Assembly: GCF_029581395.1 (NCBI RefSeq)
Contig: NZ_CP121113.1
Span: 483,501-547,500, forward strand
Direction: 5' to 3'
DNA length: 64,000 nt
Source: Roseinatronobacter sp. S2
Lineage (GTDB): Bacteria > Pseudomonadota > Alphaproteobacteria > Rhodobacterales > Rhodobacteraceae
A program made the position numbers and the translations under genes. A model generated the notes under the pieces. The model did not search any database and was not told the origin of the DNA. It saw nothing but the letters and a program-made list of their open reading frames with translations. This document shows, one piece after another, positions 46,036 to 54,543 of this stretch. Positions within the stretch are counted from its first letter, which is position 1; each line of letters opens with the position of its first letter.

Positions 46036-46881
46036 TTACAGCGCGATATGCGGCTGGGATTTCGTCAGGTCATCCAGCGCGCGCAACTGGCCGATAAGCG
46101 CGGCCATTTTGTCCACCGGGATCATGTTCGGCCCATCTGATGGCGCGTTGTCGGGGTCTTCATGGGTTTCGATGAACAGCGCCGACACCCCCACTGCAAC
46201 CGCCGCCCGCGCCAGAACGGGTGCGAATTCGCGCTGCCCGCCGGATGTTGTGCCTTGCCCGCCGGGTTGTTGCACCGAATGGGTGGCATCAAACACCACC
46301 GGATAGCCGGTTTGCGCCATTGTGGGCAGGCCGCGAAAGTCGCTGACAAGCGTGTTATACCCGAAGGACGTGCCACGGTCGCACAACATGATGCGCGTGT
46401 TTCCGGTGGATGCGATCTTGGCTGCGACATTGCCCATGTCCCAGGGGGCCAGAAACTGCCCTTTCTTGACATTGATGGCAGCGCCGGTTTCGCCTGCGGC
46501 CAGCAGCAGGTCGGTCTGACGGCACAGAAACGCGGGTATTTGCAGCACGTCGCACACTTGCGCGGCAGGCGCGCATTGGCGCGCGTCATGTACATCTGTC
46601 AGCACCGGCACGCCGAATTCACGTTTGATCTGGTCCAGAATGCGCAGCCCTTCATCCATGCCCAGCCCGCGCTGGGTGCCGATGGATGACCGGTTTGCCT
46701 TGTCATAGCTGGCCTTGAAGATAAAGCGCGTGGCCGTGGGGGCGCAGGCTGCCGCAATGCGTTCGGCCATCATGCGCGCGTGATCCAGACTTTCAAGCTG
46801 GCAGGGGCCCGTGATCAGGGCGAAGGGGTGTGTGCCGCCTATGCTGATATCACCGATCTGGATGGGGGTTGTTTCGATCAT
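46036..46881 (-). CDS. kdsA: 3-deoxy-8-phosphooctulonate synthase
   Basis: KdsA condenses arabinose 5-phosphate with phosphoenolpyruvate to make KDO 8-phosphate for lipopolysaccharide. The 281-residue protein shows ITGPCQLES, FKASYDKANRSS, the VLTDVHD motif and DATHSVQQPGG. GGAGG precedes the ATG at 46881. It overlaps kdsB by 4 bp as the last gene of a kdsD-kdsB-kdsA operon. Confidence 0.96.
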   Translation of the reverse strand: MIETTPIQIGDISIGGTHPFALITGPCQLESLDHARMMAERIAAACAPTATRFIFKASYDKANRSSIGTQRGLGMDEGLRILDQIKREFGVPVLTDVHDARQCAPAAQVCDVLQIPAFLCRQTDLLLAAGETGAAINVKKGQFLAPWDMGNVAAKIASTGNTRIMLCDRGTSFGYNTLVSDFRGLPTMAQTGYPVVFDATHSVQQPGGQGTTSGGQREFAPVLARAAVAVGVSALFIETHEDPDNAPSDGPNMIPVDKMAALIGQLRALDDLTKSQPHIAL

Positions 46882-47669
46882 GGTGCCTCCTGCAATGCAG
46901 ATTCTATCCGTGCCACGTCCATGGGGTTGTTCAACTCCCAAAATACCCGCCCGCGCGCGTCCACTTCGACACAGCGCACTGGAATGCCCCCATAAAGAAA
47001 GCGCAGTTGTTCCAGCCCTTCCAGAGCCTCCAGCGCGCTTGGGGGTGTGGCTGCGTATTTTGCCAGCGCTGCCGGGCGGTAGGCATAGACACCCACATGA
47101 TGAAACACTGGAATCGGATCGGGCAATTTGCCCGCATCAATGAAAGGCAGAACTTCCTTGGAGAAATAAAGCGCGTTCATATTCTGGTCAAAGACCGCCG
47201 TGGTGCCGCCAACACGCCCGTTGCGCCGGTCGTCGATGAAATTTTCATAGGTCTGGCGGTCGCAGCGCAGCACGGGCGTTGCCATGCCCACGGACGGGTC
47301 TGCCTGCATGGCGTCGATCAGGGCCTCGACAAACCATGGCGGTGTCAGCGGCGCGTCACCTTGCAGGTTGATGACCAGATCGGGGGCCATGGCCAGCCGT
47401 GCCAGCGCATCGGCGCAGCGTGCTGTGCCATTTTCACAGCTTTCGGATGTCATGACAACATCGGCGCCGAAACCGCGCGCGGCATCTGCGATGCGGTCAT
47501 CATCGGTGGCAACATACACGGCATCCACGCCGCGCACCTGAAGGGCTGCTTCCCAACTCATCTGGATCAGGGATTTGCTGGACCCGTCGCGCTGGCGAAG
47601 TGCCACCAGCGGTTTGCCGGGGTAACGGGTGGACGCATAGCGTGCCGGAATAAACAAAACGGTTTTCAC
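46878..47669 (-). CDS. kdsB: CMP-KDO synthetase
   Basis: 3-deoxy-manno-octulosonate cytidylyltransferase, which activates KDO as CMP-KDO. The nucleotide-binding start FIPARYASTRYPGKPLV and the VINLQGDAPLTPP motif are present. The length (263 residues) fits the family. Four-base overlaps on both sides couple it to kdsD and kdsA. Confidence 0.95.
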   Translation of the reverse strand: MKTVLFIPARYASTRYPGKPLVALRQRDGSSKSLIQMSWEAALQVRGVDAVYVATDDDRIADAARGFGADVVMTSESCENGTARCADALARLAMAPDLVINLQGDAPLTPPWFVEALIDAMQADPSVGMATPVLRCDRQTYENFIDDRRNGRVGGTTAVFDQNMNALYFSKEVLPFIDAGKLPDPIPVFHHVGVYAYRPAALAKYAATPPSALEALEGLEQLRFLYGGIPVRCVEVDARGRVFWELNNPMDVARIESALQEAP

Positions 47670-48682
47670 ATGACCCCCGCGCGTAAAAAATCGTGGATAT
47701 GAACAATGCCTATGGGTGTGTTCTGCGCCGTGACCACCAGCAACACGCTGATCTTGCGCGCATTCATCAGGGCCAGCGCTTCGGCGGCCAGCATGTCGGG
47801 CTGCACGGTCACGGGGCTTGGGTTGGCGACATCTGCGGGCCGCACACTCATCAAACTGTCCATGTTGCGGCGCAAATCGCCATCTGTCATGACGCCGATG
47901 ATGCGCGTGCCATCCATCAGCACGGCCACGCCGAACCCTTTGGATGTCATGGTCAGCAGTGCTGTCTGCATATCCGTGCTGTGGTCCAGCAGCGGCAGCG
48001 AGTCGCCTTCATGCATGAAATCAGCCACGGTTTTCAGCTGTGCGCCCAGCTTGCCACCGGGATGATACAGGCGGAAATCTTCGGGCATGAACCCGCGCAC
48101 TTCCATCAGGGCCACGGCCAGCGCATCGCCCAGCGCAAGTGTCAGCGTGGTGGAGGTGGTGGGGGCCATGCCGATGGGGCAGGCTTCGGGCAGTTGCGGC
48201 AATGTCAGGCGGTAGGTCGCGGCCTTCATCAGCGTGCTGTCCGGGCGTGAGGAAATGCCCATCATGGGAATTGAAAAGCGCTTGATGTGAAACAGCATGT
48301 CGCGCAGTTCGGTGGTTTCGCCGGAATTGGAAATCAGCAGGCAGATGTCGTCATTGGTGACCATACCCAGATCGCCATGACTGGCCTCGGCGCAATGGAC
48401 AAAGAAGGCGGGTGTGCCCGTTGATGCAAGCGTGGCCGCGATTTTGCGGCCGATATGGCCGGATTTGCCGATTCCCGACACAATGACACGGCCCTTGATG
48501 TTCAGGATGTGGTGAATTGCGGGTTCCAGATCGGCGGGCAGGTTATGTGACAGGTAATCCAGCGCGCGCGCTTCAACCGCGACGGTTTCGGCAGCCGCCT
48601 TGCGGATAACGTCAGGGGCCTCGTCCGGGCCGGGGGCGGTGCTTGAAATATGTGCCATCTTGTGGCCTTTCGCGTCATTCAT
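47666..48682 (-). CDS. kdsD: Arabinose-5-phosphate isomerase
   Basis: The enzyme interconverts ribulose 5-phosphate and arabinose 5-phosphate, the first step to KDO. It has an N-terminal SIS domain (VIVSGIGKSGHIGRKIAATLASTGTPAFFVH, ISNSGETTEL) and two C-terminal CBS domains. The start may be the ATG at 48682 or at 48658; the latter has AAAGG in a good position. It is the first gene of the KDO operon. Confidence 0.94.
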   Translation of the reverse strand: MNDAKGHKMAHISSTAPGPDEAPDVIRKAAAETVAVEARALDYLSHNLPADLEPAIHHILNIKGRVIVSGIGKSGHIGRKIAATLASTGTPAFFVHCAEASHGDLGMVTNDDICLLISNSGETTELRDMLFHIKRFSIPMMGISSRPDSTLMKAATYRLTLPQLPEACPIGMAPTTSTTLTLALGDALAVALMEVRGFMPEDFRLYHPGGKLGAQLKTVADFMHEGDSLPLLDHSTDMQTALLTMTSKGFGVAVLMDGTRIIGVMTDGDLRRNMDSLMSVRPADVANPSPVTVQPDMLAAEALALMNARKISVLLVVTAQNTPIGIVHIHDFLRAGVM

Positions 48683-48749
48683 GCCGTATCAGCGCATGTT
48701 TGGTTTGTTTCAGATTGTGGGCCTGACGACAAGCCATGTCCACCCCGCG

Positions 48750-49853
48750 CTATAGCGGGCCGCTTTGGAACAGTTGCACTTTCAGCCCGCCATGGGGAAT
48801 GGGGGGGCCGGGTTGCAGGTTCAGGCCGGTTGCATGGGCCAGTTTGCGTTCTGACGTGACAAGGCCCAGCCGCCAGCCAGTGAAGTGTTCACGCAGGATC
48901 TGGCCCAGCGTGGCATATAGCCCGAACAGTTTGGCCGCGTTGCCGATACGCCCGCCATAGGGCGGGTTGACCATGATCAGACCGGGCGCAGTGCCTGGCC
49001 GCGTCAGCGCACTGATGGGCTGGCAGGCAAACGCAGTGCAGTCCTGCACGCCCGCGCGGGCCGCATTGTCGCGGGCGTTCTGGACACCGCCCTGATCGCG
49101 GTCGAAGCCGAAGAACTGCAAGGGCGGGGGTTCGGGGGTGTGCTGGCGCATCTGCGCCCATGCGCGCGCGTCAAAACTGGCAAACCGTTCGAAGGCAAAA
49201 GCGCGCGTGCGACCGGGCGGCAGGTTAGCTGCGCGTTCCGCCGCTTCCAGAATGAACGTGCCTGAACCGCACATGGGGTCGATCACGGGTTGGGTGCCGT
49301 CAAACCCCATCTGGTGCAGGAAGGCCGCGGCCATTGTTTCGCGCAAGGGCGCCTTGCCTGTGGCCAGTTTATGGCCGCGTTTGTGCAGCCCCTCGCCAGA
49401 GGTGTCCAGCGAGATGGTGACCATGTCATCATCAATGCGGATCATCACGCGCAGATCGGCATCTGCGGTGACCGGCGCGCCAAGGGTTTCGGTGATTGCG
49501 GTCGCAATGCGCTGCGCTGCGGCTTTCTGGTGGTAGATGCGCGAGCGGGTGCAGGTGACATCAATGCGCAGCGGTGTGTCAGGGCGCAGGAATTCGGCCC
49601 ACGGAAATTTGCGCGCGCGCTTGTCCAGTTGCGCCAGATGCAGGGCGCGAAACTGGCCTATGCGCACCAGAACGCGGCTGGCGCTGCGCAGCCACAGGTT
49701 TGCGCGCCAGATGTCTTGCCATGTGCCTGTCGCCTCTACCCCGCCGGGGACAGGTTCGGGCGTGTGCAGCCCAAGGCTTCGGGCTTCGTGAACCACAACA
49801 GGTTCAAGTCCCGGCAGGCAGGCAAGAAACAGGGGGAAGGATGTGTTTTCCAT
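48750..49853 (-). CDS. THUMP-domain RNA guanine-N2 methyltransferase (RlmL/Trm14-like)
   Basis: The 367-residue protein has an N-terminal THUMP RNA-binding domain and a C-terminal Rossmann methyltransferase. Visible motifs are PVIDPMCGSGTFILEAAERA (SAM site) and IMVNPPYGGRIGN (catalytic NPPY). It corresponds to the N-terminal half of E. coli RlmL, which methylates G2445 of 23S rRNA; the RlmK half is absent. The start at 49853 was chosen because upstream residues are low-complexity. Confidence 0.9.
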   Translation of the reverse strand: MENTSFPLFLACLPGLEPVVVHEARSLGLHTPEPVPGGVEATGTWQDIWRANLWLRSASRVLVRIGQFRALHLAQLDKRARKFPWAEFLRPDTPLRIDVTCTRSRIYHQKAAAQRIATAITETLGAPVTADADLRVMIRIDDDMVTISLDTSGEGLHKRGHKLATGKAPLRETMAAAFLHQMGFDGTQPVIDPMCGSGTFILEAAERAANLPPGRTRAFAFERFASFDARAWAQMRQHTPEPPPLQFFGFDRDQGGVQNARDNAARAGVQDCTAFACQPISALTRPGTAPGLIMVNPPYGGRIGNAAKLFGLYATLGQILREHFTGWRLGLVTSERKLAHATGLNLQPGPPIPHGGLKVQLFQSGPL

Positions 49854-50007
49854 GGCTGTCGCATAGGGGGAATTGCGTGTCTGTGCCAGAAGAAAAAAGG
49901 ACTGCGCCCGCCCAGCGTGGCCCACCCGCCCGCCCCCGCGCACCGCTTACGCGGCGCGCTTGCCACACTGGCCGGGCGCAAGTTGGGTCGGTGCAGAATG
50001 GTCCCCG

Positions 50008-50298
50008 TCAGTTGGCGGCGAACTGGTCCATCTTGCGCGCAAGTTTCACGTCCAGATCGGTGACACCGCCCGCGTCATGGGTTGTCAGCACCACCGTCAC
50101 ATGTTTGTAGACATTGGACCATTCGGGGTGGTGATCCATTTTTTCGGCGTGAATGGCGCAGCGTGTCATCCAGCCGAACGCTTCGGTGAAATCGGCAAAG
50201 GTGAATTTCTTTTCAATCGCATCGCGCCCGTCCGTCTTTTGCCAGCCATTTGCCAAAAGCGCGTCGAGTTCCTTGGTGTCGGTCAGCTTTACAGCCAT
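50008..50298 (-). CDS. phhB: Pterin-4a-carbinolamine dehydratase
   Basis: The 96-residue protein has the PCD/DCoH signature: ...[31 protein letters not shown] followed by [23 protein letters not shown]. The active-site His pair ([10 protein letters not shown]) is intact. It recycles tetrahydrobiopterin-type cofactors, usually for phenylalanine hydroxylase, though no hydroxylase gene is in the window. It lies 18 bp downstream of the gene at 50317-51486. Confidence 0.94.
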   Translation of the reverse strand: MAVKLTDTKELDALLANGWQKTDGRDAIEKKFTFADFTEAFGWMTRCAIHAEKMDHHPEWSNVYKHVTVVLTTHDAGGVTDLDVKLARKMDQFAAN

Positions 50299-50316
50299 TT
50301 GGTATGCCCTCGTATG

Positions 50317-51486
50317 TCAGGTCTGTTTTCGAAACGGCGCATGGTCGCGCAGGATGTCCATCTCGTTCGTGATGGCCTGTGTTTCATCTGTCAGATAGCG
50401 CGCCACGGCCTTGTGAAACCCCGGTTGCGGGAAATAATGCAACGAATGGACGCGCGACGGCATATAGCCGCGCGCCAGCTTGTGAATGCCTTGCGCGCCC
50501 GCTTCCACCCTGTGCAGGCCATGGGCAATGGCAAAGTCCATCGCCTGATAATAGCACAGTTCAAAATGCAGGCAGGGGTGGTCTTCGATACAGCCCCAAT
50601 AGCGCCCGTAAAGACCCTCGCGGCCAATGAAATTCAGCGCACCTGCAACGGGCTGGCCATCCTGTTCGGCCAGCACCAGCAGAATATCATCGCGCATCGT
50701 TTCATGGATATGGTCGAAAAACGCCCGTGTCAGATAGGGCGTGCCCCATTTGCGCGCGCCTGTGTCCTGATAAAAGGTCCAGAAGGCATCCCAATGCGCG
50801 GGCTGGATATCTGCGCCCGTATACTGGCGGATTTCGCCGCCAAAGCTCTGCGCCTGCGCGCGTTCCTTGCGGATGGTCTTGCGCTTGCGCGAAGACAGAT
50901 CGGCCAGAAAATCACTGAAGCTGGCATAGCCGCGATTTTCCCAGTGGAACTGTTCGGTGACGCGGGGTAGAAAGCCAAGTTCCGCGCCCTGTGCGGCCTC
51001 CTCTTCGGTGCAGAATGTGACATGCGCCGATGACAATGCGTTGTCGCGCGCAATTTGGGCCAGCGCCTGCAACAGCGCGGCACCGCCCGCATCCCCCATA
51101 TCGGGCGCACACAACAGCCGCCGCCCTGTGGCCGGTGTGAATGGCACTGCGATTTGCAGCTTCGGGTAATACCCGCCGCCTGCGCGCCCATAGGCCTGCG
51201 CGAATGCGTGGTCGAAGATATATTCGCCCTGCGAATGCGATTTCACATACATGGGTGCGGCCGCAACCAACTGGCTGCCGCTTTGCACGATCAGGTGACG
51301 GGGTTCCCACCCCGCAGCTGCACCGACAGACCCCGATGTTTCCAGTGCGCGCAGAAAACGATGTGTCGTAAACGGATCGAACGGGCGGCCAGAGGCCGCT
51401 TCCGGACACGCGCAGGCATCCCAATCCTGCGGGCTGACATGCCCCAGATCAGGAACCAGCGTGACCGAAAGCGCGCCCCCGTCCAT
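50317..51486 (-). CDS. GNAT-type acyltransferase (DUF482/FemAB-like)
   Basis: The 389-residue protein resembles the peptidoglycan-biosynthesis-like GNAT family (COG3146). Typical segments are SSRKRKTIRKERAQAQ, HWDAFWTFYQDTGARKWGTPYL and LYGRYWGC...HFELCYYQAMDFAI, with VEAGAQGIHKLARGY near the end. FemAB-like proteins transfer aminoacyl groups, but the role of this branch is unknown. It lies between peroxiredoxin and phhB genes on the same strand. Confidence 0.85.
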   Translation of the reverse strand: MDGGALSVTLVPDLGHVSPQDWDACACPEAASGRPFDPFTTHRFLRALETSGSVGAAAGWEPRHLIVQSGSQLVAAAPMYVKSHSQGEYIFDHAFAQAYGRAGGGYYPKLQIAVPFTPATGRRLLCAPDMGDAGGAALLQALAQIARDNALSSAHVTFCTEEEAAQGAELGFLPRVTEQFHWENRGYASFSDFLADLSSRKRKTIRKERAQAQSFGGEIRQYTGADIQPAHWDAFWTFYQDTGARKWGTPYLTRAFFDHIHETMRDDILLVLAEQDGQPVAGALNFIGREGLYGRYWGCIEDHPCLHFELCYYQAMDFAIAHGLHRVEAGAQGIHKLARGYMPSRVHSLHYFPQPGFHKAVARYLTDETQAITNEMDILRDHAPFRKQT

Positions 51487-51489
51487 GGA

Positions 51490-51978
51490 TCAGATCGCGG
51501 CCAGCAGCGCCTCGCCACCCGATACGTCGCAGGTGCCGGGGCTTTCTTCGGTGTGCAGCACGCTGACCTTGCCATCCTCGACCAGCATGGCATAGCGTTT
51601 CGACCGGCCCATCAGCCCGACAGGCGGCGCGTCGAAATCCATGCCGATGGCTTTCGTGAAGGCACCGGTGCCATCTGCCAGCAGGGTCAGGCCCGCCTCG
51701 GTCGCGCCGGTAGCCTCGCCCCATGCCTTCATCACGAACGGGTCATTGACGGCAATGCAGATAATCTCGTCCACGCCCTTGGCGGCAAAATCATCCTTGG
51801 TGCGGATGAAGCTTGGCACATGCGCGGAATGGCAGGTGGGCGTGAATGCGCCCGGCACCGCGAAAATTGCAACCTTGCGGCCTTTGGTCAGGCCCGACAG
51901 GTCAATCTGCTCCGGCCCTTCCGCGCCAATACGGCTGAATGTGGCGTCGGGCAGGGTGTCGCCGGTGGTGATTGCCAT
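51490..51978 (-). CDS. Peroxiredoxin (Prx5/AHP1 type)
   Basis: The 162-residue protein reduces peroxides with thiols. The peroxidatic Cys lies in PGAFTPTCHSAHVPSF, the Prx5 signature, and a second Cys lies in SPGTCDVSGGEALL near the C-terminus, a possible resolving Cys. GGAGCG precedes the ATG. The neighbouring ferredoxin reductase is divergent. Confidence 0.95.
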   Translation of the reverse strand: MAITTGDTLPDATFSRIGAEGPEQIDLSGLTKGRKVAIFAVPGAFTPTCHSAHVPSFIRTKDDFAAKGVDEIICIAVNDPFVMKAWGEATGATEAGLTLLADGTGAFTKAIGMDFDAPPVGLMGRSKRYAMLVEDGKVSVLHTEESPGTCDVSGGEALLAAI

Positions 51979-52064
51979 TATATACGCTCCTCGTTGTGTT
52001 GTGGTTGGCACTGATGAAGATATAGGGTTAGCCACAGATTCGGCCAGAGGCAGCGAGGCAGCAG

Positions 52065-53270
52065 ATGGAAAGAATAGTGGTCACAGGCGCCGGACAGGCG
52101 GGCGCATCCCTTGTGGCGAAATTGCGTGCAGGCGGGTTTGACGGCAAGATTACCCTGATCGGGCAGGAAGCCGTGCCACCCTATCAGCGCCCGCCCCTGT
52201 CCAAGGCCTATCTGCTGGGTGATCTGGCGCTGGAACGTCTGTTCCTGCGCCCCGCCAGCTTTTATGCCGAACATGATATTGACCTGCAACTAGGCGCACC
52301 TGTCAGCGCGATTGACCGCACCGCGCGCACAGTCACCGTGGCAGGGCAGGTGATTGCCTATGACCAGCTTGCCCTGACAACCGGCACGGTGCCGCGCAAT
52401 CTGCCTGCGGCCATGGGGGGGGCGTTGGCGGGCGTGCATACTGTGCGTGGCCTTGCGGATGTTGACGCCATGGCCCCTGAATTTGTGGCGGGCCGCCAGC
52501 TTGTTATCATCGGGGGCGGTTATATCGGGCTGGAAGCGGCGGCAGTGGCGGCCAAACGCGGACTAACGGTCACAGTTGTCGAAATGGCCCCGCGCATTTT
52601 GCAACGCGTGGCAGCCCCCGAAACATCCGATGCGATTCGCGCGCTGCATCACTCCCATGGGGTGCGGATACTGGAAAACACCGCCCTCGCCGCGCTGGAG
52701 GGGGAAGGCCGCGTCACCTCTGTGCGGCTAAGCAATGGTGACGTCCTGCCCGCCGATTTTGTCATCGCGGGTATCGGCGTGGTGCCCGACACGGGCCTTG
52801 CTGACGCGGCGGGCCTGTATCTGGACAACGGCATCGCGGTTGATGCGCAGGGCCGCACGTCAGACCATACCATCTGGGCCGCAGGCGATTGCGCGTCCTT
52901 TCCGTGGCGCGGCCAGCGTTTGCGGCTGGAATCGGTGCAAAACGCCATAGATCAGGCCGAACTGGTGGCGCAGAACATGCTGGGTGCGGGTCTGTCCTAT
53001 GACCCCATGCCGTGGTTCTGGTCGGATCAATATGATCTGAAGCTGCAAATCGCAGGGCTTAATCTGGGCTATGACCGCGTGGTCGTGCGCGATGGCTTGG
53101 GGGCGCGCAGTCACTGGTATTATGCGGGCGACAAGCTGCTGGCGGTGGATGCGCTGAACGATCCGCGCGCCTTCATGCTGGCCAAGCGCCTGATCGCGGC
53201 GGGCCGCAGCCCCGATCCTGCGCAGGTGGCAGACCCCGCCACCGACCTGAAATCCCTGTTGCAGCCATGA
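52065..53270 (+). CDS. FAD-dependent ferredoxin/rubredoxin reductase
   Basis: A 401-residue flavoprotein with two dinucleotide-binding motifs: GAGQAGASL at the N-terminus for FAD and IIGGGYIGLEAAAVA for NAD(P)H. PPYQRPPLSKAYL and AAGDCASFPW are the family motifs of ferredoxin reductases for dioxygenase and P450 systems. The C-terminal reductase domain is present. The partner ferredoxin is not in the window. It overlaps rsmD by 4 bp. Confidence 0.92.
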   Translation: MERIVVTGAGQAGASLVAKLRAGGFDGKITLIGQEAVPPYQRPPLSKAYLLGDLALERLFLRPASFYAEHDIDLQLGAPVSAIDRTARTVTVAGQVIAYDQLALTTGTVPRNLPAAMGGALAGVHTVRGLADVDAMAPEFVAGRQLVIIGGGYIGLEAAAVAAKRGLTVTVVEMAPRILQRVAAPETSDAIRALHHSHGVRILENTALAALEGEGRVTSVRLSNGDVLPADFVIAGIGVVPDTGLADAAGLYLDNGIAVDAQGRTSDHTIWAAGDCASFPWRGQRLRLESVQNAIDQAELVAQNMLGAGLSYDPMPWFWSDQYDLKLQIAGLNLGYDRVVVRDGLGARSHWYYAGDKLLAVDALNDPRAFMLAKRLIAAGRSPDPAQVADPATDLKSLLQP

Positions 53271-53836
53271 GGGTGATTGGCGGGCGGTTTCGCGGCACCA
53301 GACTGGCCGAACTGGGCAGCGGCGATGTGCAGGCGCATTTGCGTCCCACATCCGACCGCGTGCGCGAATCGATTTTCAACCTGCTGGTGAATGGCGGCTA
53401 TGGTGATGTTTTGCAGGATGCCCGCGTGCTGGATCTGTTCGCGGGCACTGGCGCGCTGGGGCTGGAAGCGCTGTCGCGCGGCGCGGCACATGTGACATTC
53501 ATTGATGATGGCGCGGTGGCGCGCGGGTTGCTGCGCCAGAATGTCGAGAAATTGCGCGCCATGGATTGCACCAAGGTCTTCCGCCGCGACGCCACAAATT
53601 TGGGCGAGCATCGCGGTGCGGCGTTCTCGCTGGTGTTTCTGGACCCGCCCTATGGTCAGGGTTTGGGCGCACTGGCGCTGGCATCAGCACTTGCGGGCGG
53701 CTGGCTGGCCGATGATGCCCTGATCGTCTGGGAAGAAAACGCGCCCCAACCCGCGCCCGCTGGCTTGCATTTGCTGGACCAGCGCCGCTATGGGGACACT
53801 TATGTCACGCTATTAACCTTGCAGGGGGCCATATGA
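53267..53836 (+). CDS. rsmD: 16S rRNA (guanine-966-N2)-methyltransferase RsmD
   Basis: The 189-residue methyltransferase begins MRVIGGRFRGTRL, the family signature, and continues with RPTSDRVRESIFNLL, the SAM motif VLDLFAGTGALGLEALSRG and the catalytic DPPYGQG. It methylates G966 of 16S rRNA. It overlaps both the reductase and the HAD gene by 4 bp. Confidence 0.95.
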   Translation: MRVIGGRFRGTRLAELGSGDVQAHLRPTSDRVRESIFNLLVNGGYGDVLQDARVLDLFAGTGALGLEALSRGAAHVTFIDDGAVARGLLRQNVEKLRAMDCTKVFRRDATNLGEHRGAAFSLVFLDPPYGQGLGALALASALAGGWLADDALIVWEENAPQPAPAGLHLLDQRRYGDTYVTLLTLQGAI

Positions 53837-54480
53837 CACCAGATCTGGTGATTTTCGATTGTGATGGGGTCATCATGGACAGCGAAGGGCCGACATTGCG
53901 CATGCTGCGCGATGATCTGGCCGCGCGCGGGCTGGACCTGCCATTGGACCGCGCAATGGATCTGTTCATCGGCTCCACCATGTCCGGGGTTGCCGCAAAA
54001 GCCCGCGACCACGGCGCAGCACTCCCCGATGACTGGGTCGAGGGGTTTTACGACCGCCTTTATGTGCGGCTGAAGCGGGGCACGCCCTTGATCGACGGCA
54101 TAGAATCGGTGCTTGACCGGCTGGACGCGGCCGCAATCCCCTATTGTGTCGGCTCGAACGGGCGACATGCGAAAATGGCCATCACCATCGGTCAGCACAA
54201 GGCGCTATGGGACCGACTTTCAGGCAGGCTTTATGCGGCTGAAGATGTGCCCGCACCCAAACCCGCGCCGGATTTGTTCTTGCATGCGGCACATGAATTT
54301 GCCGTCCCGCCCGCGCGCTGCATTGTGGTCGAAGACAGCCCTACCGGCGCGCTGGCCGCACAGCGTGCGGGCATGACCTGCATGGGCTATGCTCCCCATG
54401 ACAGCGGCGCGGGGCTTGCCGCACATGGCGCAACTGTCTTTAGTGCCATGGCCGCACTTCCCGCCTTGCTTGGCCTTTGA
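53833..54480 (+). CDS. HAD-family phosphatase (beta-phosphoglucomutase-like)
   Basis: The 215-residue protein has motif I (VIFDCDGVIMDSEGPTLR) with the cap-subfamily Glu, CVGSNGRHAKM as motif II, and PKPAPDLFLHAA...CIVVEDSPTGALAAQRAG as motifs III and IV. It belongs to the subclass with a helical cap that acts on sugar phosphates. The last gene of the reductase-rsmD run by overlap; substrate unknown. Confidence 0.9.
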   Translation: MTPDLVIFDCDGVIMDSEGPTLRMLRDDLAARGLDLPLDRAMDLFIGSTMSGVAAKARDHGAALPDDWVEGFYDRLYVRLKRGTPLIDGIESVLDRLDAAAIPYCVGSNGRHAKMAITIGQHKALWDRLSGRLYAAEDVPAPKPAPDLFLHAAHEFAVPPARCIVVEDSPTGALAAQRAGMTCMGYAPHDSGAGLAAHGATVFSAMAALPALLGL

Positions 54481-54543
54481 TTTCATTCTGGTAAAAATAT
54501 CCCGGGAGCGCGAGGGCAGCGCCCTCGCCCCCCTTGCCCGAAT